Positions 1 through 8,027 of a stretch of DNA of 37,414 nt are shown piece after piece. The stretch spans positions 1 through 37,414 of the forward strand of contig LNEE01000040.1 of assembly GCA_001464895.1 (NCBI GenBank), given 5' to 3'. The notes under the pieces were generated by a model. It made no database searches. It was not told where the DNA came from and saw nothing but the letters and a program-made list of their open reading frames with translations. The translations under genes and the position numbers were made by a program. Positions within the stretch are counted from its first letter, which is position 1, and every line of letters begins with the position of its first letter. The DNA is from Betaproteobacteria bacterium Ga0077532 (GTDB lineage: Bacteria; Pseudomonadota; Gammaproteobacteria; Burkholderiales; Ga0077523).

Positions 1-840
1 CTCCTTCTCGCCCAGGATCTGTCCGATCATGCGTTCCGCGATGTGCGTGGTCGCGATGAGGGACAGCGAGTTCCCGTGGAGCGTGGCGTCCGGCAGGTTG
101 TAGACGTCGCGTTCGTGGTGCAGGCGGATGGCGTTGATGAGCGGCGCCGGCAGCCCCCAGTTGCGCACGAGCAGCGATCCGATGACCGGGTGGGTGCAGG
201 GGAAGTAGTCCCGCTCGGAGTCGACCAGCAGATCGCCCGTCGCGCGGCACAGCGTGAGCACCTTCTCGTATTCCGGATACCGCCGCAGCATCAGCGGGAT
301 CCCCGCGTCGTGGAAGAGCGCATACGTGTAGGCCGCGTCGGGCGAGATGCCGTACTGCCGCTTCGCGATCATCCCCGAGCCCAGCGCCACCGCGGACGTC
401 TTGGCCCAGTAGCTGTCGAGGAAGGCCGCGGACGGACCCTTCAACGTCTCGCGCAGCGCCGCAGCGACCACGACGCACACGACGTTGATGGTACCGAGGC
501 GCTCCAGAGCACGGCGGACCGTGGTGATCGGCGCCCCGGCGCGGAACAGGGGCGAGTTGGCGAGCTTGATGGTGATGGCGGCCATCCCGACGTCGGCGGA
601 GATGGTCTTCGCCAGGCGGACGACGTCGGGGATGTCCTTCTGTGCCTCCCGCATCGCGTCGATCACGATGGCGGGGCAGGGGGGGATGTCGATCGTCGCG
701 AAGACCTTCTCGATCTCCTCGTTCGACAACTCCTGGGGCTGCGAGGCGATCGGTGCGACGCCTCCAGTGCGGGTGTCCTCGGTGCTCTTTGTTGTTCCGT
801 GGGCGGGCGGCGTGCGTAGGGTCGTGGACATGGGCGTCAT
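1..840 (-). CDS. HDOD domain protein (3' end outside window)
   Basis: The minus frame is open from an ATG at 840 to the window edge (280 codons, no stop). After a low-complexity N-terminal tail (residues 1-40) comes a typical HDOD domain: IDIPPCPAIV near 50-60, the helix TISADVGMAAITIKLANSPL (79-98), then degenerate HD-type positions H177-D178 (ALFHDAG), H217 (THPVIG) and H241-H242 (RLHHE). HDOD proteins are non-enzymatic relatives of HD-GYP and HD hydrolases, linked to signalling, motility or stress regulation. The family is usually about 280-300 residues, so only a few residues should be missing. A second in-frame ATG at 831 is an alternative start, and neither has a clear Shine-Dalgarno. 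The neighbouring operon runs divergently and gives no hint of function. Confidence 0.85.
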   Translation of the reverse strand, partial: MTPMSTTLRTPPAHGTTKSTEDTRTGGVAPIASQPQELSNEEIEKVFATIDIPPCPAIVIDAMREAQKDIPDVVRLAKTISADVGMAAITIKLANSPLFRAGAPITTVRRALERLGTINVVCVVVAAALRETLKGPSAAFLDSYWAKTSAVALGSGMIAKRQYGISPDAAYTYALFHDAGIPLMLRRYPEYEKVLTLCRATGDLLVDSERDYFPCTHPVIGSLLVRNWGLPAPLINAIRLHHERDVYNLPDATLHGNSLSLIATTHIAERMIGQILGEKE

Positions 841-1172
841 CGTGTGTCGGCGGCACCGGCTGGATGCCGGGCACCCGCCTTCATCGGCCCTCGGCCACAC
901 GCCTTGATACCCCGGCGCCAGGGCCCAGGCCGCCGCTCTCGAACGGTGCGTCAGGCCCGCAGATGGTGCGTCGAATGCATCCGCGCTGCGCGGTCGTCGT
1001 GCATGACGTTCCGGGGTGCACCTGCTGGCGAGGCGCGATCCGCCCTTCGAGGGCGGCGAAAGCGCGGCGTGGCCCGCGGATTGCGAAAAGCCGCCCGGGA
1101 GCCACGGCACGCGGGTGGCCTCTGCGAACCGGCCGGACGCCGGACCCATGCAGCACTCACGGGGGACAGATC
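841..1172. other. Divergent intergenic region
   Basis: This 332 bp gap separates the divergent HDOD gene and the transporter operon, so it must hold promoters for both. I see no convincing -35/-10 pair, hairpin terminator or conserved small ORF. The open frame running through it on the plus strand is an upstream extension of the binding-protein frame and lacks protein-like sequence before the signal peptide. Confidence 0.5.
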
Positions 1173-2381
1173 ATGAACACGGGGCGATCCGTCGCACGGA
1201 CCGGCCGGTCGGCGCTCGGCATCCTGGTCGCGCTGCTGGCCATCGCCGGACCGACGGCGGCCCAGACGGTGCGCATCGGCGCGCCGCTCGCGCTCACGGG
1301 CGGCCTGGCCGACGAGGGCAAGAAGCAGCAGGTGGCCTACGATCTCTGGGCGAAGCGCGTGAACGCCGCCGGCGGGATGACCGTCGGCGCGAAGAAGCTG
1401 AAGGTCGAGATCGTCTCGTACGACTACCAGACCAACGAGCAGCGCGCGAGTCAGATCGCTGAGAAGCTCATCACGCAGGACAAGGTCGACTTCCTCACGG
1501 CACCGTTCGGATCGGGCCACACCAAGGTGGTGGCCGGCGTCGCCGAGCGCTACGGCGTTCCCGTCGTCGCCTCCGTGGCGTCGTCGGAATCGGTCTTCAA
1601 CCAGGGCTTCCGAAATCTCTTCGGCACGCTCGCACCCAATGCGGGCCTCACTGACGGCCTCGTCAGGCTCGTCGCGAAGCAGCTCCCCGCCACGCGGCGC
1701 ATCGCCGTGCTCGGCCGCGAGGACGTCTTCCCGAAGTCGATGGCCGCCGCGATGGTGGACGCCGCGAAGCGCGGCACGCTGGAGGTCGTCTACAACGAGT
1801 TGTATCCGGTGGGCTCGATGGACTTCTCGGCGCCGCTCGCGAAGATCAAGTCGTTGAAGCCGGACTGGATCTTCGTGGCCGGCTACACCAAGGACCTCGT
1901 CCTCGCCCGCAAGCAGATGGCGGATCTCGGCGTGAGCGCGCCGGTGGTGACCATGGTCACCGGGCCCGCGTACCGCGAGTTCGCCGAGGCGCTGGGTCCG
2001 CTGGCCGAAGGGGTCACCAGCGCGACCTGGTGGGTGCCCGCCCTCGCGTTCCGCAGCGACGATGTCTTCGGCACGACGCAGGCGTTCACCGCCGACTTCC
2101 AGGCCCGGGAGAAGGGCGAGCCCGACTACGTGCACGCCTCCGCAGCCGCTGCCCTGGTGGCGCTGCAGAAGGCCGTCGAGAAGGCCGGGACGCTCGACAA
2201 GGCGAAAGTGCGCGATGCGCTGGCCGCGCTCGACATCGTCACGTTCTACGGCCCCATCCGGTTCTCCCCGAACGGCATGAATGCGGGCCGCGACCTCCCG
2301 ATCATCCAGGTCCAGGGCGGCAAGGCGGTGGTGCTCCAGCCCGAGGCGCTGAAGCAGGGCACCCTGCGGCCCATGAAATGA
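1173..2381 (+). CDS. ABC transporter periplasmic substrate-binding protein (Liv/Peripla_BP_6 type)
   Basis: This 402-residue protein is the solute receptor of the importer encoded directly downstream. The start at 1173 is chosen because it places a clear signal peptide at the N-terminus: a basic start, a hydrophobic stretch (about 15-28), then AQTVRIG. The frame is open further upstream but that part is not protein-like. The mature part begins with the type I periplasmic-binding pattern IGAPLALTGGLADEGKKQQ and ends like other branched-chain amino-acid/amide receptors (GPIRFSPNGMNAGRD...IIQVQGGK). Family members bind branched-chain amino acids, amides, urea or aromatic acids, and specificity cannot be read from sequence. 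Linkage to a DUF1116 gene and a convergent molybdenum-hydroxylase operon suggests a nitrogenous catabolic substrate rather than leucine. Confidence 0.9.
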   Translation: MNTGRSVARTGRSALGILVALLAIAGPTAAQTVRIGAPLALTGGLADEGKKQQVAYDLWAKRVNAAGGMTVGAKKLKVEIVSYDYQTNEQRASQIAEKLITQDKVDFLTAPFGSGHTKVVAGVAERYGVPVVASVASSESVFNQGFRNLFGTLAPNAGLTDGLVRLVAKQLPATRRIAVLGREDVFPKSMAAAMVDAAKRGTLEVVYNELYPVGSMDFSAPLAKIKSLKPDWIFVAGYTKDLVLARKQMADLGVSAPVVTMVTGPAYREFAEALGPLAEGVTSATWWVPALAFRSDDVFGTTQAFTADFQAREKGEPDYVHASAAAALVALQKAVEKAGTLDKAKVRDALAALDIVTFYGPIRFSPNGMNAGRDLPIIQVQGGKAVVLQPEALKQGTLRPMK

Positions 2382-2397
2382 GCGGGGACCGGGCCGC

Positions 2398-3264
2398 ATG
2401 AGCGCCCTCTACGCGCAGGTCCTGCTGAACGGGTTGATGCTGGGCGCGCTGTACGCCTGCATCGCGGTCGGCTTCTCGCTCGTCTGGGGCGTGCTGAACG
2501 TGATCAGCATGATGCACGGCTCGTTCGTGATCCTCGCCGGCTATCTCACTTGCGCCGCCTTCACGGGTGCGGGCATCCACCCGTTCGCGGCGCTGGTGCC
2601 GGTGGCGCTTCTGCTCCTGCTCCTCGGTTACTTCCTGCAACTGGGCCTCATCAACCGCGTCGTGTCGCAACCGGTGCTGACCACGCTCACGCTGACGTTC
2701 GGGCTCGACATGATTCTCTACAACCTCATGAACGTCTGGTTCGAGGCGACGCCGCGCCGCGTCACGCTCGATCTCGGACGCCTCGAGTTCGGCGAGGTGG
2801 TGCTGCCCCTCGACCGCGCGGCCGCGATGGTGCTCGCGCTGGCCATGACCGGGCTCCTTTACGTGATCCTCCGCGGGTCGCGCCTCGGCCGCGCCATCGT
2901 GGCCGTACGCATGGACCGCGATGCCGCTGCGCTCATGGGCATCCGCGTGCCACGCGTCTACGCCGCGACGTTCGGGCTCGGCGCGATGATGGCCGGGGCC
3001 TGCGGCGCGCTGTTGGCGCTCGTCTACCCGATCACCACGAACGTCACCGGGCAGCTGCTCGGGAAGGCGTTCATCGTGTGCGTGATCGGTGGGCTCGGCA
3101 CGGTGCCTGGCGCGCTCGCCGGTGGCCTCGTGCTGGGCCTGGTCGAGAGCTTCGGCGGTCACTGGTTCGGTCCGCAGGTGGCGCCGCTGCTCGGGTTCGC
3201 CCTGATGCTCGTGCTGCTGGCCGTGAAGCCGACGGGTCTCTTCGGTCAGCGGGGCTACGAGTGA
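2398..3264 (+). CDS. livH: Liv-type ABC transporter permease LivH
   Basis: A 288-residue, very hydrophobic inner-membrane permease of the LivH family, with about eight membrane segments. It starts LLNGLMLGALYACIAVGFSL and carries the family pattern VWGVLNVISMMHGSFVILAGY. The loop with GKAFIVCVIGGLGTVPGALAGG (about 220-241) is the usual cytoplasmic coupling region that contacts the ATPases. It begins 16 bp after the binding-protein stop, with a GGGGA Shine-Dalgarno-like run before the ATG, and its stop overlaps the start of livM (GTGA). The length is normal for the family. The symbol marks the family only, and the substrate is unknown. Confidence 0.92.
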   Translation: MSALYAQVLLNGLMLGALYACIAVGFSLVWGVLNVISMMHGSFVILAGYLTCAAFTGAGIHPFAALVPVALLLLLLGYFLQLGLINRVVSQPVLTTLTLTFGLDMILYNLMNVWFEATPRRVTLDLGRLEFGEVVLPLDRAAAMVLALAMTGLLYVILRGSRLGRAIVAVRMDRDAAALMGIRVPRVYAATFGLGAMMAGACGALLALVYPITTNVTGQLLGKAFIVCVIGGLGTVPGALAGGLVLGLVESFGGHWFGPQVAPLLGFALMLVLLAVKPTGLFGQRGYE

Positions 3265-4208
3265 TCGGCGCGGCGGTCAGTCGGACGCTCGGATCGCGCG
3301 GGCTGCCGTGGGTGGCCGGGCTGTGGCTCGTCGTGCTCGCGCTGTCGCCGCTCTACGGTGACAACTACATCGTGAAGATCGCGACGTTCGTTGCGCTCTA
3401 CGGTGTGCTCGCGCTGTCGTGGAACTTCATCGGCGGCTATGCCGGCTATCCGTCGTTCGCCACCGGGGCCTTCGTGGGCCTCGGTGCCTACGCTGGCGCG
3501 ATCTGCCAGAACGCCGGGGTCCCGATGATCGTCGCGTGGTTGCTGGCGGCAATCATCGTCGCGGGCGTCGCAGCGGCGATGGGGCCCGTCATCCTGCGGC
3601 TCCGCGGCCACTACTTCGCGATCGGATCGATCTCGCTCGTCGAGATCGGGTCGGTGCTCGCGTCCAACTGGTCGGGTCTCACCGGTGGCGGCGAAGGCCT
3701 CAACGTGCGCTTCCTGCCAGGTGGCCCCGATTTCATCGCGCGTTTCTTTCTCTACGCGATGCTCGTGATCCTCGTCGCGGCGCTCGCCACGACCATCGCG
3801 GTCGACCGCGGGCGGCTGGGCTTCGGACTGCGCTGCATCGCGCAGAACGAGGACGCCGCCGAGATGGTGGGTGTCCCCTCCACGCGCTACAAGATCGCGG
3901 CTTTCGTGCTGTCGGGCGTGTTCTGCGGCGCAGCCGGTGCGGCCTACGCGTCGTGGGTCGGCTACATCGCGCCGGCCGACGCCTTCAGCATCCTGCTCAC
4001 CGTGAAGGTGCCCGTGATGGTGCTGCTGGGCGGTGCCGGATCGGTGCTCGGACCGCTCATCGGCTCGGCCGCGCTGGTCCTGCTGGAAGAGACCGTGTGG
4101 GCCCGCTTCCTCGACTATCACCAGGCCATCCTCGGCGCGATCATCGTCGCGCTGATCTTCTTCCTGCCGGGCGGACTGCTGGGTCTGCGGCTGCGGTGGC
4201 GATCGTGA
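3261..4208 (+). CDS. livM: Liv-type ABC transporter permease LivM
   Basis: A 315-residue second permease subunit of the same importer. The start is the GTG at 3261, which overlaps the LivH stop as GTGA; the upstream open frame is a shadow of livH. Family hallmarks are ALYGVLALSWNFIGGYAGYPSF near the N-terminus, LRGHYFAIGSISLVEIG, and the C-terminal SILLTVKVPVMVLLGGAGSV coupling segment, followed by FLPGGLLGLRLR at the end. LivM pairs with LivH to form the transmembrane pore. Its stop overlaps the next gene in the same GTGA arrangement, indicating translational coupling across the operon. Confidence 0.92.
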   Translation: MIGAAVSRTLGSRGLPWVAGLWLVVLALSPLYGDNYIVKIATFVALYGVLALSWNFIGGYAGYPSFATGAFVGLGAYAGAICQNAGVPMIVAWLLAAIIVAGVAAAMGPVILRLRGHYFAIGSISLVEIGSVLASNWSGLTGGGEGLNVRFLPGGPDFIARFFLYAMLVILVAALATTIAVDRGRLGFGLRCIAQNEDAAEMVGVPSTRYKIAAFVLSGVFCGAAGAAYASWVGYIAPADAFSILLTVKVPVMVLLGGAGSVLGPLIGSAALVLLEETVWARFLDYHQAILGAIIVALIFFLPGGLLGLRLRWRS

Positions 4209-4978
4209 AGCCACTCCTCGAGGTCGAGAAGCTCTCGAAGCACTTCGGCGGCGTGCACGCGGTCCGCGACGTGAGCTTCACGATCGGGTCAGGCGAGATC
4301 GTGGGCCTCATCGGGCCGAACGGCGCGGGCAAGACCACGCTCGTGAATCTGCTGACCGGCGTGCATCGGCCGAGCGGCGGCGTCGTGCGCTTCGAGGGCG
4401 TCGACGTCACGGCGCAGCGCCCCCACGAGGCCGCGCGGCGTGGCCTCGCGCGCACGTTCCAGATCGTCCAGCCGTTCCCACGCATGACCGTGCTGGAGAA
4501 CGTCGCGGCCGGGGCGCTGTTCGCAGGGCAGGCCGGCTCGCGTGCGGAGGCGGAACGGCTCGCAGCGGGCTATCTCGCGGCGGTCGGGCTGGACCGCGAA
4601 TCGCAGCGGCTTGCCGCCACGCTGACCCTGCCGTCGCGCAAGCGCCTGGAACTCGCGAAGAGCCTCGCGATGCGCCCGAAGCTGCTGCTGCTCGACGAGG
4701 TCAACGCGGGGCTCAACACCAGCGAGATCGACGGCGCGCTCGCGCTCATCCGCCGCATCGCCGCGAGCGGCATCACGGTCGTCCTCATCGAGCACTTGAT
4801 GAAGGTCGTGCTGTCGCTGTCGCAGCGCGTGCTGGTGCTGCACCATGGCCAGCTGCTCGCCTCGGGCGCGCCGGAAGCCGTGATGCGCGATCCGCAGGTG
4901 GTCGAGGCGTATCTCGGGGCGCGCTTCGCCGCGCGCTTTGCCGGTGGCGACGCGAAGTCCGAGGCGAGTCATGGCTGA
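4205..4978 (+). CDS. livG: Liv-type ABC transporter ATPase LivG
   Basis: A 257-residue cytoplasmic ATPase. The start is the GTG at 4205, overlapping the livM stop. The Walker A is GPNGAGKTT. The C-terminal part has LLLLDEV (Walker B with catalytic Glu) and VVLIEHLMK (H-loop). The usual signature LSGGQ is replaced by LPSRKRLELAK and the D-loop region reads DEVNAGLN rather than DEPAAGLN. I recall similar forms in other LivG proteins of catabolic importers, where the partner LivF keeps a canonical signature, so this need not be inactivation. Its last 8 bp overlap the start of livF. Confidence 0.92.
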   Translation: MKPLLEVEKLSKHFGGVHAVRDVSFTIGSGEIVGLIGPNGAGKTTLVNLLTGVHRPSGGVVRFEGVDVTAQRPHEAARRGLARTFQIVQPFPRMTVLENVAAGALFAGQAGSRAEAERLAAGYLAAVGLDRESQRLAATLTLPSRKRLELAKSLAMRPKLLLLDEVNAGLNTSEIDGALALIRRIAASGITVVLIEHLMKVVLSLSQRVLVLHHGQLLASGAPEAVMRDPQVVEAYLGARFAARFAGGDAKSEASHG

Positions 4979-5693
4979 GCCGCTGCTGAAGGTGCGCGGT
5001 CTCCAGGCGGGCTACGGCGAGGTACGCGTGCTGTGGGGCGTCGACCTCGACGTCGCGGCGGCCGGCATCACGTGTATCGTCGGTGCGAACGGCGCGGGCA
5101 AGACGACGCTGCTGCGCACGATCTCCGGGCTCGTGTCCCCCACGGCGGGCAGCATCACCCTCGCGGGGCGCGATCTGGCCGGTGCGCCATGCGATCGCAT
5201 CCTCGGCGCGGGCATCGCGCACGTGCCCGAGGGCCGGCGCCTGTTCCGCGGCATGACCGTCCGCGACAACCTGCTGCTCGGCGCCTATCTCCGCTCCGCG
5301 AGCCGCGCGGAACTGGAGCGCGATCTCGACCGCATCTACACGCTCTTCCCGATCCTCGGCACGCGTCGGCGGCAGGACGCCACGACGATGTCCGGCGGCG
5401 AACAGCAGATGTGCGCCATCGGGCGCGGTCTCATGGCGCGCCCGCAGCTCCTGATGATCGACGAACTCTCGCTGGGCCTCGCGCCGCGCGCCGTCGACGA
5501 TCTCGGCGTGGCGCTGCAGGCCATCGTGCGCGACGGACTGTCGATCCTCCTCGTGGAGCAGGACGTCCTCACGGCGTTCGATCTCGCGGACCACGCGTAC
5601 GTCGTCGAGACCGGACGCATTGCGGCCGCCGGCGACCCTGATACGCTCGCGGCCGACCCGCGCATCCGCGACGCATACCTGGGCACTGCTTAA
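4971..5693 (+). CDS. livF: Liv-type ABC transporter ATPase LivF
   Basis: A 240-residue ATPase partner of LivG. The start is the ATG at 4971, inside the last 8 bp of livG. Motifs are complete: Walker A GANGAGKTT, Q-loop region with HVPEGRRLFRGMTV, canonical signature MSGGEQQM, Walker B LLMIDELSLGLAP and the switch region ILLVEQDV, where family members often have Gln instead of His. This gives the heterodimer at least one canonical signature, complementing the divergent one in LivG. Its TAA stop shares one base with the ATG of the DUF1116 gene (TAATG), so that gene belongs to the same translation unit. Confidence 0.93.
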   Translation: MAEPLLKVRGLQAGYGEVRVLWGVDLDVAAAGITCIVGANGAGKTTLLRTISGLVSPTAGSITLAGRDLAGAPCDRILGAGIAHVPEGRRLFRGMTVRDNLLLGAYLRSASRAELERDLDRIYTLFPILGTRRRQDATTMSGGEQQMCAIGRGLMARPQLLMIDELSLGLAPRAVDDLGVALQAIVRDGLSILLVEQDVLTAFDLADHAYVVETGRIAAAGDPDTLAADPRIRDAYLGTA

Positions 5694-6808
5694 TGAGCGA
5701 CTTCGAACCTCCGTCCCCCATGTGGACCGCCGTGCGCGCTGCCTCCGGCGCCGTCGGCCTGCCGAAGCGCACGCTGCTGCACGCCGGCCCGCCCTTCGTC
5801 GATCCGTACCAGCCGTCGGCGCCGGTGTTGTCGTCGGCCGTGCTCGCGTGCCGTCATGAGGGCTGGTGTCAGGACGATGCCGAAGCCGAGGAGATGATCC
5901 TCGACGGCCGCGTCCGTCTCCGGTCGGCGCACGACTTCGGCGTCGTCACGCCGCTCGCTGAAGTGGTGTCGCCGCGCACGCCGCTCATGGCCGTGATGGA
6001 TGCGAACGACGGGTCCCGCCTCGCGTGGTCGCCGCTCGCGAGCGGTCCGGGTCCGCAGATGCGCTTCGGCACGCGCAACGCCGCCGTGCTCGACCGGCAC
6101 ACGTGGCGCGACGACGTGCTCGCGCCGATGCTGTCGTCCGTGCTCCGCGAACCCATCGATCTCGTGGGGCCGGCCCGCGCCGCGCTCGATGCCGGTGAGG
6201 ATCTCCACGGCAACACGGCGACCGCGACGGCCGCCATCGCCCGCGTGCTCGATGCGCGTTTGCCGCGTACCGCCGAGGGCGACGAGGCGCGGGCGATGCT
6301 CGCAGCCTCGCCGCTCTTCTTCCTGACGCTCTGGATGGCGGCCTGCCGCACGCTCGTGATGGCGCTGTCGGAAGGGCGCCCGGGGCTGATCGTCGCGATG
6401 GCCGGCAACGGGATCGACGTCGGCATCCGCCTCGCGGGTTGGCCTCAGCAGTGGATCACGGGACCCGCAGCGCCGCCGGAAGGCGCGCGCATGGATCCGT
6501 CGTCGACGGCAGCGGTGAGCCCGATGATCGGCGACAGCGGCGTGATCGATGCAGCGGGATTCGGCGGTCAGCGGTCGGAGGCATCGCTCGCGCGGGCGCA
6601 TCTGCTGGTGCCGCACGCGGGACTCGGTGCATCGATCGGCCTCGATGCCGCGCAACTCGACGCTGCCGAAGCGCCGCCGATCGTGAACATCGGGATGATC
6701 GCCGCCGACGGACTCGGCGGGCTGCTCGGACGCGGGGTCTACCGACCGCCGCTGGAACTCTTCCGCGCGGCCATCACCGAGACGATGGCGCGCACGATGC
6801 CGACGTAA
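5693..6808 (+). CDS. DUF1116 protein (YlbE/YahG/AllG family), short form
   Basis: A 371-residue member of DUF1116. Recognisable blocks are HAGPP (28-32), a SPMIGDSGVIDAAGFGG stretch, AMAGNGIDVGIR, and IVNIGMIAADGLGG near the end. Family knowledge: E. coli YlbE (AllG) is reported as a subunit of oxamate carbamoyltransferase with FdrA/AllF and YlbF/AllH in allantoin breakdown. Here no FdrA or AllH gene is adjacent. The HAGPP block comes far earlier than I recall for E. coli relatives (about 420-470 residues), so an N-terminal domain of roughly 100 residues appears to be missing. It is co-translated with the importer and overlaps the convergent 2Fe-2S subunit gene by 70 bp. A carbamoyl- or amide-transfer role is inference from family and context. 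Confidence 0.8.
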   Translation: MSDFEPPSPMWTAVRAASGAVGLPKRTLLHAGPPFVDPYQPSAPVLSSAVLACRHEGWCQDDAEAEEMILDGRVRLRSAHDFGVVTPLAEVVSPRTPLMAVMDANDGSRLAWSPLASGPGPQMRFGTRNAAVLDRHTWRDDVLAPMLSSVLREPIDLVGPARAALDAGEDLHGNTATATAAIARVLDARLPRTAEGDEARAMLAASPLFFLTLWMAACRTLVMALSEGRPGLIVAMAGNGIDVGIRLAGWPQQWITGPAAPPEGARMDPSSTAAVSPMIGDSGVIDAAGFGGQRSEASLARAHLLVPHAGLGASIGLDAAQLDAAEAPPIVNIGMIAADGLGGLLGRGVYRPPLELFRAAITETMARTMPT

Positions 6809-7221
6809 CCCGTGCACCGGCAGAGGTTGCCGGAGAGTTCCTCGCGGATGCGTGCCTCGTCGGCGTCGGGAAGTCGCGTCACGATGTCGCGCGCGGTGAC
6901 GAGCATCCCCGGCGTGCAGTAGCCGCACTGCAGCGCATGCTCGCGGTTGAACGCGGCGCGCAGTTCGATCATCACGGGGTCGTCGTCGAAGCCCTCGATG
7001 GTGCGGACCGATGCGCCGTCGCAGGCAACCGCGAACGCGATGCACGAGCGCGCGGGCGCACCGTCGATCTCCAGCGTGCAGGCGCCGCACACGCCGTGCT
7101 CGCAGCCGACGTTGGTGCCCGTGAGGTTCAGCTCGTCGCGCAGGAAATCGACGAGATTGCGACGCGGGGCGACATCCCGGTCGACCGCCTGTCCGTTCAC
7201 CTTCAGCGCGATGCGGGTCAT
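6739..7221 (-). CDS. 2Fe-2S subunit of xanthine-dehydrogenase-family hydroxylase
   Basis: A 160-residue small subunit carrying both iron-sulfur clusters of a three-subunit molybdenum hydroxylase. The plant-ferredoxin-type cluster is bound by C40, C45, C48 and C60 (GCEHGVCGAC...C). The second cluster is bound by C99, C102, C134 and C136 (CGYCTPGM...CRCTGY). All eight ligands are present. It passes electrons from the molybdenum site to FAD. The start ATG at 7221 overlaps the stop of the FAD subunit as ATGA. Its last 70 bp overlap the 3' end of the convergent DUF1116 gene, so its final residues (about SVMAARKSSSGGR) are encoded opposite that gene. Confidence 0.93.
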   Translation of the reverse strand: MTRIALKVNGQAVDRDVAPRRNLVDFLRDELNLTGTNVGCEHGVCGACTLEIDGAPARSCIAFAVACDGASVRTIEGFDDDPVMIELRAAFNREHALQCGYCTPGMLVTARDIVTRLPDADEARIREELSGNLCRCTGYVGIVRAIVSVMAARKSSSGGR

Positions 7222-8027
7222 GCGAGCCCCGCGACCGCGCGACGCAGTGCAACGGCGTGCACGCGATGTTCGTAGGTGTCGGGCGCGAAGCCCGCCTGGG
7301 TGACGATGTCCGTCGCGAGGGCGTCGATGTCGCCGTCGAGCAGGGCGTGGGGATCCGGGATCACGTGGGGTGCACCTTCCATGGCGCCGAGCACGGCGCG
7401 CACGACGCCACGGGCTGGATCGTGCACGACGGCGGCGATGGCCTCGGCGAACTCGCCGGGCTTGCGGTTGAACTTGTAGTAGCTCCAGCGGGCATCGGTC
7501 GACAGGCGCGGCAGATGGACGGACACGATGATTTCGTCGGGCGCCAGGCACGTGCTGAGCGGGCCCTCGACGAGGTCCTCGGCCCGCAGCACGCGTTCGC
7601 CATCCGCACCCGCCACGCGCAGCCCGGCATCGAGCAGCACCATCGTCGTCACCCAGTCCGCTGCGGGATCCGCATGGGCGAGGCTGCCCCCCAGCGTGCC
7701 GCGATTGCGCACGGCCCGATATGCGATGCCCTGCGCGACGCGGGCGAGCAGGCCGTGGGTCGGGTCGGGCACCTGGCCATCCTCGATCGCGGCGTGCGTG
7801 ACGGCGGCGCCCAGCGTGACGCTGTCGGCGTCGTCGTCGCAGGCGCGCAGTTCGGGCAGCGTGCGGATGTCGACCAGCAGATCGGGGCGCGCCATGCGGA
7901 GATTGAGCAGCGGCCCGAGCGACTGGCCGCCAGCCAGGACCTTGGCGTTGTCGCCGCCGTCGGCCAGGAGCCGCAGCGCTTCGGCAAGCGTCGCCGGTTT
8001 TTCATATTCGAAGTGTGGCGCTTTCAT
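7218..8027 (-). CDS. FAD-binding medium subunit of xanthine-dehydrogenase-family hydroxylase
   Basis: A 269-residue CoxM/XdhB-type flavoprotein. The two FAD-binding motifs are visible: AGGQSLGPLLNLRMARP (from residue 32) and TLGGSLAHADP (111-121). The C-terminal CO-dehydrogenase-flavoprotein-like domain ends HRVHAVALRRAVAGLA. It accepts electrons from the 2Fe-2S subunit and passes them to an acceptor that cannot be told from sequence. The start at 8027 follows the large-subunit stop with a 4 bp overlap, and the stop overlaps the next start, so all three subunits are translationally coupled. The open frame continues upstream only as a shadow of the large subunit. Confidence 0.93.
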   Translation of the reverse strand: MKAPHFEYEKPATLAEALRLLADGGDNAKVLAGGQSLGPLLNLRMARPDLLVDIRTLPELRACDDDADSVTLGAAVTHAAIEDGQVPDPTHGLLARVAQGIAYRAVRNRGTLGGSLAHADPAADWVTTMVLLDAGLRVAGADGERVLRAEDLVEGPLSTCLAPDEIIVSVHLPRLSTDARWSYYKFNRKPGEFAEAIAAVVHDPARGVVRAVLGAMEGAPHVIPDPHALLDGDIDALATDIVTQAGFAPDTYEHRVHAVALRRAVAGLA

